Source: Rhodoferax sp.
GTDB taxonomy: Bacteria > Pseudomonadota > Gammaproteobacteria > Burkholderiales > Burkholderiaceae_C
Length of the DNA: 6,414 nt
Assembly: GCA_030683195.1 (NCBI GenBank)
Contig: JAUXQA010000116.1
Coordinates: forward strand, 1-6,414
Direction: 5' to 3'
The notes beneath the pieces are model-generated. The model was not told the DNA's origin, ran no database searches, and worked only from the letters and a program-made list of their open reading frames with translations. The stretch's first letter is position 1. Every line of letters starts with the position of its first letter. Position numbers and translations under genes: made by a program. Below, piece after piece: positions 6,321 through 6,414 of this stretch.

Positions 6321-6414
6321 GCTGCCCGCCCGGACATCAGGGAAAAAATGACCATGCCAGCGGTGAAGGTCAAAAGTAACCCGCCGGAGGCTGCGAAAAA
6401 CTTCTTCAACTCAT
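6317..6414 (-). CDS. XrtA system polysaccharide chain-length determinant (C-terminal fragment)
   Basis: Only the last 31 codons and the TGA (6317-6319) lie in the window; the gene continues past the right edge. The visible residues begin ELKKFF, followed by a hydrophobic membrane-spanning segment (GGLLLTFTAGMVIFSL) and a short MSGRAA tail. This fits the second, C-terminal transmembrane helix of Wzz/GumC-like co-polymerases (TIGR03007 type), which are anchored in the inner membrane with a large periplasmic domain. The assignment rests mainly on position: this gene normally precedes the tyrosine autokinase in exosortase EPS loci. The stop overlaps the kinase start as ATGA, so the two partners are translationally coupled. 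The fragment is too short to prove the family on its own. Confidence 0.72.
   Translation of the reverse strand, partial: ELKKFFAASGGLLLTFTAGMVIFSLMSGRAA

Noticed and set aside
6321..6414. Non-coding leader or promoter upstream of the kinase
   Set aside because: The minus strand has an open frame here encoding a membrane helix that ends in an ATGA overlap with the kinase start, so it is the end of another gene and not a leader.

Overview
This window is a gap-free segment of an exopolysaccharide (EPS) biosynthesis operon of the exosortase A (XrtA/EpsH, PEP-CTERM) type. All genes read leftward on the minus strand. The gene set, the moderately high GC content and the Gram-negative outer-membrane component suggest a betaproteobacterium, perhaps a Burkholderiales member such as a Comamonadaceae relative. 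That placement is inference; the window has no rRNA or other taxonomic marker.

In transcription order (right to left) the genes are: the last 31 codons of an XrtA-type polysaccharide chain-length determinant (6317-6414); a cytoplasmic BY-type tyrosine autokinase with a tyrosine-rich tail (5424-6320); a TIGR03016-type outer-membrane beta-barrel protein (3895-5424); a GspA/ExeA-like AAA ATPase of the TIGR03015 type (2788-3891); a non-hydrolysing UDP-GlcNAc 2-epimerase, WecB-like, with a GTG start (1619-2791); an XrtA-type polysaccharide deacetylase of the DUF3473 class (754-1617); and a FemAB/GNAT-like protein cut by the left edge (1-770). The FemAB gene has no stop inside the window.

Every junction is a short overlap or a gap of at most 3 bases: ATGA (4-base overlap), TGATG (1-base overlap), a 3-base gap, GTGA (4-base overlap), a 1-base gap, and a 17-base overlap. 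This implies one polycistronic message with translational coupling. No promoter, terminator, RNA gene, insertion sequence, CRISPR or non-coding stretch is visible.

Functionally, the epimerase would supply UDP-ManNAc. The chain-length determinant and its kinase would control polymerisation and export. The outer-membrane barrel and the secretion-type ATPase are likely export or envelope parts. The deacetylase and FemAB protein would modify the polymer or its precursors. XrtA itself, the glycosyltransferases, flippase and polymerase are expected outside the window. The system type is known; the points most worth a second look are the C-terminal extension of the ATPase, the helical insert inside the outer-membrane barrel, and the possible epimerase-deacetylase-FemAB sugar-modification module.
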